Assembly (NCBI GenBank): GCA_014529385.2
Contig: CM043970.1
Coordinates: 42,475,779-42,539,778, forward strand
Source of the DNA: Adiantum capillus-veneris
Lineage: Eukaryota > Streptophyta > Polypodiopsida > Polypodiales > Pteridaceae
DNA: 64,000 nucleotides
Direction of reading: 5' to 3'
The translations under genes and the position numbers were made by a program. Position 1 is the stretch's first letter. The number at the start of each line of letters is the position of its first letter. This document shows, in pieces, positions 19,860-30,259 of the stretch. The notes below the pieces were generated by a model. The model saw only the letters and a program-made list of their open reading frames with translations. It made no database searches and was not told where the DNA came from.

Positions 19860-21503
19860 ATGCCAGGGGTTCATCATGAACTAGAGGTTTCTGTTACTCC
19901 TCAAGTTATGCCAGCAGTAGTCACTACAACAGTGCAAGATGATGGGCTAAGGCAAGACATGAGGCAAGTGGTAGATTTAATGAAGAATCTCAGTCTAAAC
20001 ATGCTAGGTCAAGTGGGAAATAATCGAGGTCGAGGGAGGTTTGCAAATCAGCCAGGAGGTGAAGAAAGACCTAGGAATGATGTTGGACAAAGCAATGGTA
20101 GGTTCTGGAGGCAGACACCCACGTGTTATAATTGTGGAGAGTTGGGCCACATCAGCCCGCAATGTGATAAGCCTCCAAGGATGGGGGGAGACATGTATCC
20201 ATTTCCAAGACAGGTGCTAACTAGGTCAAATGATTATGGCATCGAAATTAAGGGAGAAGAAGGAACCAGTGGATTAACCCAAGAAGAAAAGGGAAGGACA
20301 AAAGTGATAAGTGTGGTCACCTTGGAGAAGGCATCAAAGCTAGAGGATACATTAGTGATGCCTATTCGTAAGAGGACCACAATGGACAAGGAAGGAAGAA
20401 GTGCCCCAGGTCTTGGTAAGAAGAAGGGAAAGAGCCATGAAGGCGAGGATGTCAAGGCCAAGAGGAAAAGGAGGGCTCGTCGCAAGTTTCATGTTTCAGA
20501 TTTTCCACTAAGGGATGGGCAATTAAGCTATGACTTGAAGGAGGATCTGATAAGTAGGAAGACAGATGTTACTTTTGGGCAGCTTATAGAGATGGTGCCT
20601 AAGCTAAAGAGACAGTGGAAAAGAATGGTTAACCCAATGGAGAAAGAGCCAGAGAGAGGTTCAGTAAAGGTGCTGGCGATGGATGAGCTACCAGACATTT
20701 GTCCAATAGTAGATGTGTGGCACAAAAGAAAAAATCTCGGACAAGGTTATGTGGATGGTGGAGCCCAAATATGTGTCATAATACACTCATGCGTTGAGAA
20801 GATGGGTCTTACAGTGACTTGGGTGTCAGGCTTCCGGATGAGATTGGAAAACCATCAAAAAGTAAAATGTTTGGGTGTTGTAAAGAGCTTAGAAGTGGAG
20901 GCATATGATGCAAAGGCGGTGGTTGATTTTCATGTGATGTCAATGGGGTTGGGAGCATATCCCATTATACTGGGTAGACTATGGTTACGTGCAATGCGAG
21001 TTGTTCAATATTGGAGACGTGGTACTATTAGCCTCTATGGAAATATAGGTGCCAAGAAGCTATATAATATGGACACAAGGAAACGATTGGAGGAGCTTTA
21101 TGAAGATGAGAATGAGTCTAGTGATGAAGACTATTCCACAGTGTCTGATGAGGATAGTGATAGTACTACCAGTAGTGATGAGGATGCTGATGTTGCATTT
21201 CTTTTGATGGACAAAAGAATCCAGGAGTCTGGTTTAGTTGCATTTGCAAATGAGGTTGAAGATGAAAGCGGAGGGCCTTATGAAGTGATTGAAGGGCTGA
21301 TGCAAACCAAGGTCGAATTGTCAAAGAAGCAGGAATTGATGACACAGATGATCCGTGGAGACCTCTCAGCTATGGAGAAGGAGATATATTTGCACATGCT
21401 GGCTAGTTTCCCTGATTTGTTCATTACTTCATATGAAGAGATCATAGGGTTCAAGGGTGAAGAGATGCATATAGAGCTGAAAGAAGGTGCTAAGCTAGTG
21501 TGA
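19860..21503 (+). CDS. family I copy B gag C-terminus, zinc knuckle, protease and acidic linker
   Basis: A 547-codon frame. The perfect zinc knuckle CYNCGELGHISPQC (20124-20165) binds element RNA. A lysine-rich stretch (KAKRKRRARRKFH) follows, then the protease: GYVDGGAQICVI with D-G-G codons at 20754-20762 and the C-terminal AYPIILGRLW. A strongly acidic low-complexity linker follows (SDEDYSTVSDEDSDSTTSSDEDAD), then EMHIELKEGAKLV, which leads into RT but ends with TGA at 21501. Confidence 0.92.
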   Translation: MPGVHHELEVSVTPQVMPAVVTTTVQDDGLRQDMRQVVDLMKNLSLNMLGQVGNNRGRGRFANQPGGEERPRNDVGQSNGRFWRQTPTCYNCGELGHISPQCDKPPRMGGDMYPFPRQVLTRSNDYGIEIKGEEGTSGLTQEEKGRTKVISVVTLEKASKLEDTLVMPIRKRTTMDKEGRSAPGLGKKKGKSHEGEDVKAKRKRRARRKFHVSDFPLRDGQLSYDLKEDLISRKTDVTFGQLIEMVPKLKRQWKRMVNPMEKEPERGSVKVLAMDELPDICPIVDVWHKRKNLGQGYVDGGAQICVIIHSCVEKMGLTVTWVSGFRMRLENHQKVKCLGVVKSLEVEAYDAKAVVDFHVMSMGLGAYPIILGRLWLRAMRVVQYWRRGTISLYGNIGAKKLYNMDTRKRLEELYEDENESSDEDYSTVSDEDSDSTTSSDEDADVAFLLMDKRIQESGLVAFANEVEDESGGPYEVIEGLMQTKVELSKKQELMTQMIRGDLSAMEKEIYLHMLASFPDLFITSYEEIIGFKGEEMHIELKEGAKLV

Positions 21504-22808
21504 CAAAGGCTAAGAAGGATGGGCCAAGAGCAAATGGAAGCCTTGCGGGAAGAGGTGGACAAGTTATTGAAGGCAGGGTTCATAGTCCCTGTGGAGACCA
21601 CAGAATGGGTGAGTCCAGTAGTAGTCAGTCCATAGAAGAATGGGAAGTGGAGGATTTGTGTAGATTTTAAAGCCTTAAGTGCAGCCACTAAGAAGAACCC
21701 ATATCCTCTTCCATTCATTGATCAGATCTTGGATTCAGTGGCAGGTTATGAGAGGTACAATGTGTGTGATGGTTTTCCAGGCTATTTTCAATTGAAGATT
21801 GCTCTTAAAGACCGCACAAAGACAACTTTTATTACGCCATGGGGTTGCTATTGCTACACGGTATTGCCATTTGGGTTGACAAATGCACCTTCCTTCTATC
21901 AAGAGAGAGAAAATTGGGTATTGGAACCTTTCATTGGTAGTTGTGTTAAAGATTTTATGGACGACTTCTGTGTCTATAGCAGTAGGGCCAAACACCATGA
22001 GAAGTTGCAGATGGTCTTGGCTCGATATGATGAATATGGAGGACAACTAAATCCAAAGAAATGTCATCTAGCACAGCTAAGGGTGAAGTTGTTGGGCCAT
22101 ATGGTGTCAGAAAATGGCATTGAGGCTGATCCAGACAAGGTTAAGTCTATTATTCTTCTCCCATCACCTACGAGTACAAAGCAATTGGCAACCTTTATAC
22201 ACAAAGTGAAATACATGGCACGGTTTATTCCATTGTCTTCGCAGCTCCTTTATCCATTACAACAAGTGGCAAAGCATGATCCATTGCAATGGGATGACAA
22301 GTGTGAAGAATTGTTTCAAGAGGTAAAAGAGGTGCTAGGGGGGTTGTCAGCCATGCAGGCTCCTGATTGGGAGAAAGTTTTTTATGTAAATCCATCAGTA
22401 GGGGATGAAGCCATTGGAGCCATGCTATTGCAAAAGGGGAAGGGCAGCCATTATATGAGGCCAGTGTATTGTGCAAGCCGAGTGAAGCTAGTAGCAAAGA
22501 GAAAGTTCTCGGAAGTAGAGCTAGTGATGGCCAGTGTAATATTTGCTTGTTGTCGACGATTTCGTCATTACTTGCTACCATGACCTTTTGTTTTCTTGAC
22601 GAGTTATGCCTTTTTGCCACAGTTAATTAATGGCACTAACATGTCAAATGTGGTGAAGAAATGGGTAATTGAACTGCAAGAGTTTGAGTTCTCTTTCCTA
22701 GTGGAAGACAGTACAAGAGCTACCCTAGCTGATTTGTTGACTTACAAGGAGAATCCCCTTCTTGTTAAGGAAGAGGTGGTGAGAAAGGTAGTTGAAGAAG
22801 TGCCATAG
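21504..22808 (+). CDS. family I copy B reverse transcriptase and RNase H
   Basis: RT text starts QRLRRMGQEQMEAL with stops at 21501 and 21633, and is then open from 21729: DGFPGYFQL, TPWGCYCYTVLPFGLTNAP and the catalytic VKDFMDDFCVYS (FMDD codons 21954-21965), followed by LLGHMVSENGI. The first RNase H follows (FYVNPSVGDEAIGAMLLQ, SEVELVMASVIFACCRRFRHY) with Asn where the first catalytic Asp is usual. A stop at 22581 splits it from a tail ending LLTYKENPLL. Confidence 0.92.
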
Positions 22809-22823
22809 ATCAGTGATGCACAT

Positions 22824-23309
22824 GTGTTTTTCTTTGATGGCTCATACAAAAAGAGCCATGATGCAACTTCAGGGGGTATAGCACTTTATGATCCAGAGGG
22901 GAAGCTAGTATGCAAGAAAGGGTTCAAATTGGATGCGCATAGTAACAATGAGGCTGAATATGCTACTTTGGAAGCCGGATTACACATTTGTTTGAAGCAT
23001 GGGATTAGAAGGTTGAGCATAAAAGGTAATGCCTTGTTAGTTGTGAAGCAAGTGTTGGGTGTGGGGAAGAGCAAGAACACCTCATTGAAGGAAATGTGTT
23101 TCAGAATTAAAGGCCTGTTAAAAAATTTTGAAGCATGGAGCATCAGACACATTGAACGTGTTCTAAATGGAGAGGCACATGAAGCAGCTCAAAGCATGAT
23201 TGGGGAGCTATTTGTGTTGAGGACCAATTTAGCCCTTTATCATGGCCGGGAAAGTTTGGCTCAAGAAGAGGAGTTTTTGCTAACGAGAATCATTCCAAAA
23301 GACATTTAG
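22824..23309 (+). CDS. family I copy B second RNase H (archaeal-like, aRNH)
   Basis: A separate RNase H fold after the RT-linked one: FFFDGSYKKSHDA (Asp at about 22836), NNEAEYATLEAGL (Glu, about 22943-22960), GNALLVVKQVLG and NGEAHEAA. Tat-lineage gypsy elements of plants carry such a domain. Here the third acidic residue is Asn (codon 23028-23030) and the last region lacks its Asp, so only two of four catalytic positions remain. The fragment at 49190 keeps GDA at the third site. Confidence 0.88.
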   Translation: MFFFDGSYKKSHDATSGGIALYDPEGKLVCKKGFKLDAHSNNEAEYATLEAGLHICLKHGIRRLSIKGNALLVVKQVLGVGKSKNTSLKEMCFRIKGLLKNFEAWSIRHIERVLNGEAHEAAQSMIGELFVLRTNLALYHGRESLAQEEEFLLTRIIPKDI

Positions 23310-24475
23310 AAGTCTAAGAAGTATGGTTTTGTGCGTAGAGCATACATGTACAAATTGATTGGTGATGTCTTGTACATGAAAGGGGCCGATCTCGTGTTGA
23401 GATGTGTACCTTGGCGGGGGGAGCTTTATAGAATGTTGGAAGAGAATCATGAAGGTGCATGTGGCAGACATTTTGCTCTAAAGATCACCTTGCATAAGAT
23501 CTTGCAAGAGGGGTATGTATGGCCTAGTTTGCACAAGGATGTTCACCATTGGTGTAGGTCTTGCAATAGGTGTCAAGCATTTGGGAAGAGAGTGTTGAAG
23601 CCAGAGTTACGGAAAACCATTATGGCATTTGATGTGTTTGAAAAGTGGGGAATTGATGCAATAGGCCCGTTACCTATCACAAGCAGGGGCAAAAGCTATA
23701 TTTTGATTACAGTGGACTATCTCTTGAGATGGGCAGAGGCTATAGCAGTAAAACAGATCACTGCAAAGGATGTGGCAAAATTTGTGTATGATGAAATATG
23801 GTGCAAGTTTGGGGTGCCACTAGAGCTACTTTAGGTAAGGGGCCAGGCTTTAGAGGTAAACTGCTAAACTTCTTATGCGCAAAGATGAAGATTAGGCACC
23901 AACATACCACTCCTTATTACCCGCAGTGTAATGGCTTAAATGAAAGATTCAATGGTGAGTTGGTACAAATCCTTTCAAAAGTGATAGAGCACCAACGAAA
24001 ATTTTGGGATTTGGAATTGCCTAGTGCATTATGGGATTACCGTACTTCGGTGAAAATAGGTACAGGGTTTACTCCATTTCATTTGGTATATGGAAAGGAA
24101 GCACTATTGCTTGTGGAGGTAGAGTTTCCTGTAGTAAAGATGCTAGAAAAGTTGCTTGGGCCGCCTAGTGATGCATTCAAGGAGAGGCTCTTATAGTTAC
24201 AAGAGGTTCAGCTGGATAGGATGAGTGCATTGGAACATTATGGGCAGATGCAGGATAAGGCTTTGGCAAAGATAAATGAAAAGGTCAAAAGTAAGGGTAT
24301 GAAGAAGCATGACTTGGTTTTGCGGTACAATAGTAAGCTAGACAACACCTTCCAAAAGAAGTTTCAAATTAAGTGGGAAGGCCCTTTCAAGGTAGTGGAG
24401 TGTTTTCCGAATGGTACATATCAGCTGGCTAACTTGGATGGTATTCTACATAAGGGTAAATGGATTGCGTCTTAA
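23310..24475 (+). pseudogene. family I copy B integrase, disabled
   Basis: The HHCC finger is present (ENHEGACGRHF, CRSCNRC). The core starts WGIDAIGPLP with its first Asp. A stop and frame break at 23832 fall where the second Asp is expected (D-R-G-P-x-F); the text there reads LGKGPGF, so that Asp is lost. The third region YYPQCNGLNERFNGE keeps Glu. Another stop lies at 24194. The C-terminal GPY/F module (KWEGPFKVVECFPNGTYQL) is intact; no chromodomain is visible. Confidence 0.88.
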
Positions 24476-24616
24476 ATTATATCATGCCAGGTTAATGATG
24501 GTGCAGCAAGATGAGCTGTCTGTGGATCAAGCAGTGTTGGTGAAGGATGAGGAGACTTGTGATGAGGCGAGTCTCATATCTCTTTTTGCTCCTACTGATC
24601 ATGAATGATCTAGTAG

Positions 24617-24636
24617 GCTAGGGGATGGGCAAATTA
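24617..24636 (+). promoter_or_regulatory. family I copy B polypurine tract
   Basis: AGGCTAGGGGATGGG lies directly before LTR B3'. The same sequence stands before LTR C (about 26568-26588). It primes plus-strand DNA synthesis. Confidence 0.8.
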
Positions 24637-25735
24637 TGTCAAGAGTTTTTTGGAGCAAGGGATTGCGCATATGTACATACCCATGCATGGTGCATCAAAT
24701 AAAGAATTGCCCATTTTCCAGAGCCAGGTGGTTACGTGGGGCCCACATGTGTACAGGTAGGATAGGGTGTACATAGTGCATCGATTTTCACTATCATCAG
24801 TACCAGTGTGTTTTTTCGATAATAATGAGGAGTTGGTAAAGCGTAAAACTTCTCGAGGAAGCTATCCACAGGCCGACGACATGAGGTAAGTAGGTGCGTT
24901 AGATGGCATCTAGTGGCGTCAGGAGCTCGAATGGGGTCAATACTTGCATGTGGATAAGTATGGACACAACATGGGTGTTTTCTTGTGATAATTATGCAGA
25001 AAATTCATCATAAGGACCATATTTTTGGGCCACTTCACGTGGTGGCGAGATGAATTATTGGAAAAAGTTGAGTTCCAGGTGTGCGGATGGATGCAGCAGG
25101 GTGACAGCTATACACTGCAAGGTCAGTTTTTGGCCTGTTCGAGGTCCGTTTGAGGTCAACTAAAAGGCCAAGGGTGCCCAACTAATAAAGCTAAGTGTTG
25201 GAAGTGAAAAACCAGAGAGAGGACTAGAAAAAACGTGGAGAAGAGACTGCTCATCCGAGGTTGGATTTGAGCACTTTGACATTGTAGGCTTGGGTTTTGG
25301 GCCGTTCCGGACGCGATGGCGTTGTCCATTTTACCAAATGCCTCACTGTTTTTTTTTCTATTTTGGCTGTGTAAGTTTCTCCTATGAGCGAAGCCTCTGC
25401 TCCAATTCGTGATTGTATCTGGCATATTTTACCCATATTGTGTGAGCTATTTGCCCCATTTGTGTTGGCACAAGCTCAATTGTATCTAACCATCAAAAAT
25501 TCTCCTCTCTTGAGCTGATTTTTTTGGGTGTGTGTGTGTGTGTGTGTCTCTCTCTCTGTGTGGAGTGGGTAAATGGGTAGTCTCTCTCCTCTCACTCCAT
25601 CAGTGCGTTCCCTGTCTCGGCCAGGTGGGTTGTGTAAGTCGAGTGGTGCCCCATAGTGTGTGTGTGTGTGTATCATCCCAAGAGTGTGTGTTGGGTCATT
25701 ATAGAGGCATTCTGTGTGTTTCCATCCCGCTCACA
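24637..25735 (+). repeat. LTR B3'
   Basis: 1099 bp, TGTCAAGAG to CGCTCACA, followed by ACGT (25736-25739). It lacks about 55 bp found in B5' near the GAAGAG junction at about 25243. Confidence 0.93.
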
Positions 25736-26588
25736 ACGTGCAATGGGAGTTGTTCAAGATTGGAGACGTGGTATGATTAGCCTCTATGGAAAGATAGGTG
25801 CCAAGAAGCTATATAATATGGACACAAGGAATCTATTAATGGAAATTTATGAAGGTGAGGATGATTCTAGTAGTGAAGACTATTCCACAGTGTCTGATGA
25901 GGACAATGATAGTACTACCAGCAGTGATGAGGATGTTGATGTTGCATTTCTTGTGATGGACAAAGAAACCCATGCATTATGGGCTTAGCGTACTTCAGTG
26001 AAGACAAATTCAAGGTTTACTCCGTTTCATTTGGTATATGGAAAGGAAGCACTATTGCCTATGAAAGTAGAGTTGCCTGCGGTCAGGATGTTAGAGAAGC
26101 TGCTTGGGCAGTCCACTGATGCATTCAAAGAGAGGCTCTTACATTTACAAGAGGTTCAGCTGATAGCATGAGCGCATTGGAACATTATGGATAGATGCAA
26201 GATAAGGCTTTAGCAAAGAGAAATGAAAAGGTCAAAAGTAAGGGTATCAAGAAACATGATTTGGTTTTGCGCTACAACAGTAAGCTAGACAAGACATTCC
26301 AAAAGAAGTTTCAAATTAAGTGGGAAGACCCTTTCAAGGTAGTGGAGTGTTTTCTGAATGGTACATATTAGCTAGCTAACTTGGATGGGATTCTACATAA
26401 GCCAAGGGGAAATGGATTGCGTCTTAAATTAAATCATGCTAGACTAATGATGGTGGAGCAAGATGAGCTGTTTACTAAACAAGTAATGTCTATGAGGGAT
26501 GAGGAGACCTATGACGTGGCGAGTCTCATATCTCTTTTTGCTACTGCTGATCATGAATGATCTAGCAGGCTAGGGGATGGGAAAGTTA
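25736..26588 (+). pseudogene. family I copy A, remainder (protease end, linker, integrase tail)
   Basis: Directly after copy B, copy A resumes with the protease end and acidic linker (VVQDWRRGMISLYG, SSEDYSTVSDEDND). At about 25968 the match jumps from the linker to the end of the integrase core, equal to 24030 in copy B: some 2.8 kb of RT, both RNase H domains and most of integrase is deleted. The GPF module and polypurine tract follow. Confidence 0.88.
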
Positions 26589-27676
26589 TGTTAGGAGTTT
26601 TTTGGAAGAAGTGATTGCACATATGTACATACACATCCATGGTGCATCAAATAAAGAATTGCCCATTTTCAAGAGCCAGGTGGTTATGTGGGGCCTACAT
26701 GTGTACAGGTAGGACAACGTGTACGTAGCACATTGATTTTCATCATCACCAATTTCAATGTGTTTTTCTATAATAATGAGAGTTTGTAGAGCATAAAACT
26801 TCTTGAGAAAGCTATCGCGGGCCGATGCTATGAGGTAAGAAGGTACGTCAAGTGGCATCTAGTGGCGCCAGGAGGTCAAATAGATCAAGACTTGCACGTG
26901 GATAAGTGAGGACACAAAGGGAGTGTTTTCTTGTGATCAATTATGCAAAAAGATCATCATGAGAACTATATTTGGGGGCCACTTCACGTGATTGTGGGAT
27001 GCATTATTGAGAAAAGTTGAGTGCCAGGTGTGCGGATGGATGTAGAAGGGTGACAAAAACGCACTGCGTGGCCATTTTTTGGCTTGTTCGGGGTCCGTTT
27101 GAGGTCAATCAAAAGGCCAAAGGTACCCAAGGGATAAAGTAAAGCGTGGACATTGAAAACCTAAGAAAAAACAAAAAAAAACGTGGAGAGAAGAGGAGGA
27201 ACAGCCGCAACTCAATCTTTGCTGTTTTTGGAGCCTGTTTTGGCCATAAATTGCTTATCCGAGCTCAGATTTGAGCACTTTGATATTGTAGATTGGGATT
27301 TTTGGCTGTTTCAAATGCAATGGTGCATTCCATTTTTCCAAATTCCTCACTATTTTCCTACTATTTTGGCTGTGTAAGTTTCTCCTGTGAGTGAAGACTC
27401 TACTCAAATTTGGGATTGTATCTGCCCCATTGGTGTCGGCCCAAGCTCAATTGTATCTAAGCATCAGAAATCTTTATTCTTTGAGCTGATTTGTGTCTGT
27501 TTCTATGTTGAGTGGGCAAATGGATAGTCTCTCTCCTCTCATTCCATCCGTGTGTTCCCTGTCTTAGCCAGGTGGATTGTGTAAGCCGAGTGATGCCCCA
27601 GAGTGTGTATGTATTATCCCAAGAGTGTGTGTCGGGTGATTATAAACGCGTTTTGTGTGTTTCCATCCCGCTCATA
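26589..27676 (+). mobile_element. LTR C: shared LTR of the family I tandem
   Basis: 1088 bp, TGTTAGGAG to CGCTCATA (terminal CA now TA). A polypurine tract precedes it, as for a 3' LTR, and a primer-like site plus leader follow it, as for a 5' LTR. It therefore serves copy A as 3' LTR and an otherwise missing copy C as 5' LTR. Confidence 0.88.
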
Positions 27677-28620
27677 TTCTTTTTGTGTCCCCACTGAGGA
27701 TATTCTTTGAGTACCTTCAGCTTTGGCATTACAAATTACAGTTACAGGTTACAGATTACAGTTACAGGTTACAGGTTACAGGTATAGGTGATTCACACAT
27801 GTACATGTGGCTGGAGTAGTGCCATATACTGGCAAGTGGGAGTCACTTGCAGTTACCGTGGGTATGCATCATTTGGCGCTTGTTTGAGCGTATTGCCTGT
27901 GGTATTGTACATTACTTGTGGATACTGCCATTGTACGCCTTTGTGGAGCCATACTTGGTTTTTTATTTGGCAGTCCCAGCCATTTCTGAGACTTGGTCTG
28001 GAAGATAGTCATTTCTGAGACTTGACTGTACGATATTTGCATAAACCTTCATGAGAGGGTCGTGGTGAGGTTTTATTGAGCTGGGGGATTCTCAAGTGTG
28101 AGATCCTTATGGTGATACAGGTGGCTGGAGAACCCTTTCTGTGACCTCATCATAGGCTATGTACTAGTGATTCCTACTTGATGCTTGGGTACCATTGTTG
28201 GCAGGGTATGCATACATATACAGTCAATATTTTGGGTTTTTACTGCTCTAATTTTGGAAAAACTTTGCCAAAGTTTTTCCAAGTTGTGATGGTTGGTTTT
28301 TTCGTCTTTTGAGCCATTTATATTGTTATGTTGCTGAAATTCTGGCAAAATCAGAGGGTAATTAGTCAAGTGTGCTTTCTTGGGAGCTGCATGGATGGCT
28401 TTTAATGGACAGGAAGATTTATTAGCAACATCGCATAGTCTTTATGTTTGGGCAAAGAAGATTAAGAGAGATACTGGAATCCCCTTTGTCTGTTGTAATT
28501 CCAATGATTAACTATGAAACCTCATTTGATGTGCATGTGTTCATCCTTTTCTAAAGCTTGAGCTCCATTGAAGTTTATGTGGATTGAGTCAGCAAAAGTT
28601 TTTGGGTTCTTGCACCCGTG
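27677..28620 (+). other. family I copy C primer site and leader, truncated
   Basis: After LTR C come TTGTGTCCCCACTGAGG, TTACAGG repeats (27728-27788), the shared module (27868-28365) with its hairpin near 28087-28108, and the end of the upstream ORF (text ending SFDVHVFILF and stop). The match to family I ends at GGGTTCTTGCACCCGTG, just before gag would begin; family II gag follows. Confidence 0.8.
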
Positions 28621-28698
28621 TGAACAAAAATGGATGACATATCCTTACATTGAGTTGGAAAATCAAAGGTTGGATATGTGTGAGAAAATGATCCAAAC
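28621..28698 (+). pseudogene. family II gag fragment between copy C leader and copia-2
   Basis: GAACAAAAATGGATGACAT to GATCCAAAC aligns with reverse-strand family II gag near 57560-57620 (ATGGATGAATTATCC, AAAATGAT). About 45-50 bases are missing compared with that copy between here and the left fragment at 13190. Confidence 0.7.
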
Positions 28699-28905
28699 TG
28701 TTGGGGTGTAGGCCAGGTGGCCGTGGGAAACCACCCTTGTACACTTGATTTCACCTAATCAATATAGGGAGAAAAAGAGAGAGGGTTGACTCCTCTTTGT
28801 CTTCTCCACTAACCCAACACAGGTTGTCTGTGTATCATCCCCTTCCCTATTCTCTTCTTCCCCTCTCTTGCACACACTCCGTACACGCACGACACACACT
28901 CAACA
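28699..28905 (+). repeat. copia-2 5' LTR
   Basis: 207 bp, TGTTGGGGTGTAGG to CTCAACA, matched by 35689-35895. The first bases resemble the copia-1 LTR (TGTTGGGGTATA), so the two families are related. Confidence 0.95.
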
Positions 28906-28907
28906 AT

Positions 28908-28921
28908 TGGTATCAGAGCTC
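28908..28921 (+). promoter_or_regulatory. copia-2 primer-binding site (initiator Met tRNA)
   Basis: TGGTATCAGAGCTC starts three bases after the LTR and is complementary to the 3' end of plant initiator methionine tRNA. Confidence 0.95.
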
Positions 28922-29246
28922 ATGTGGGAACAACAACGGTGGCGGTTGCAGATCGCGGAGCTTGCACGGCGAGAAGTAGCCATAGCAGGAGCTTGAAGAA
29001 TGGGAGAGAGCTCGGCCATAACCAGGCTTGGAGCTCGGAGCTCGAGAGAGGGAGTCGAAAGAAAGTTCAAGCTATGAAGGCTTGAGCGGATCAGAGCTTC
29101 CAGATCAGCCATGGAAGCTTGATCGAATGGATTAGGAGGAGTCGTGGAGCTCGCAGCCTTCGGCATGGAGACGGCCACTTGCACACACTCATAGACCTTC
29201 ATAGCTTGGGGGCAACAAAGCAAGATCGGCACCTTGTGTGTGTGTA

Positions 29247-29248
<2 letters not shown>

Positions 29249-29283
<35 letters not shown>
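29249..29283. repeat. microsatellite (AC)17 in copia-2 leader
   Basis: A perfect AC run, preceded by a short TG run at 29234-29244, giving a small inverted-repeat potential. Confidence 0.95.
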
Positions 29284-29284
<1 letters not shown>

Positions 29285-30115
29285 GGGGGGCTCTGCTACA
29301 ACTGCTTTTGCCTTGATCATGAAATGCAATAGTATTCCATGATGATGAACCCAATTGTTCGGAGCAGCTTGTAGTTTGTGTGTTTTTGCACAACTACTAA
29401 TTTGAGTAGACATTGCAAAGCTCGAGTGCTGAAAGGAGAGTCTGTGTAGAGCTGCGGGCTCATAACTCACGATTGGCATTGTGGCTGCAGCCCCGCCATC
29501 ACTACTGCACACATACTTGATTGAAGCAATGCTTGGAAAGCAGCGAAAGCATTAGGTGCAGTCAAGCAAAGAAGCAAGCCATTGAAAGGCTTGCAAACTT
29601 GAGAAATCGTGCAGCCACAGATTCAGGCAAATGAACCAAGGGGCAGCATTGAATTGAATCTTGGAGATACGGGAGCAGATCGGGCAGTGCTACTCCATTG
29701 AGGCAATTTGGGCAAAGCATTGCCATTGAAGGAGGCACAGTCAGGATGTAACAAAAGTTGGGCAGCAGCTTTACATTGCAAGGAATTTGGGCAGCAGCTC
29801 GTGAGAGTTTGGGCTAGGAGCTCTTGAGTAGGATCGCAAACCGAGAGCAGGAGTCCAAGGTTGTGTGCACTCACACACACAGAGTCGTCGACTGCAGGCA
29901 GCTTTCGACAGACAGCAGTGATTTTTTTTAAAATTTCACACTCCCACATTAGTGTGTGTGCAAGGGCTCATTCCCACTCAGCCTGCATACGAATCCCCTG
30001 ACTCCTCTCCTCGAGCTCGTGAAAAGAAAGTTTCTCAGAAATTTGCAGTTGTGAGATAGAGAGATAGACACACATTCTCTCATTGCGCGAAAAGCTTGTG
30101 AGATAGAGAGTGAGC

Positions 30116-30259
<144 letters not shown>

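Larger units (their letters stand above)
17097..25735 (+). mobile_element. family I copy B: full-length Tat-like Ty3/gypsy element
   Basis: An 8.6-kb element nested in copy A. Order: LTR, primer site, leader with upstream ORF, gag, protease, RT, RNase H, a second archaeal-like RNase H, integrase with a GPY/F module, polypurine tract, LTR. The second RNase H domain after RT-RNase H is the mark of the plant Tat lineage. Reading frames are mostly open but contain stops near 19794, 21501, 21633, 22581, 22806 and 23832, so it is defective. Confidence 0.93.
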
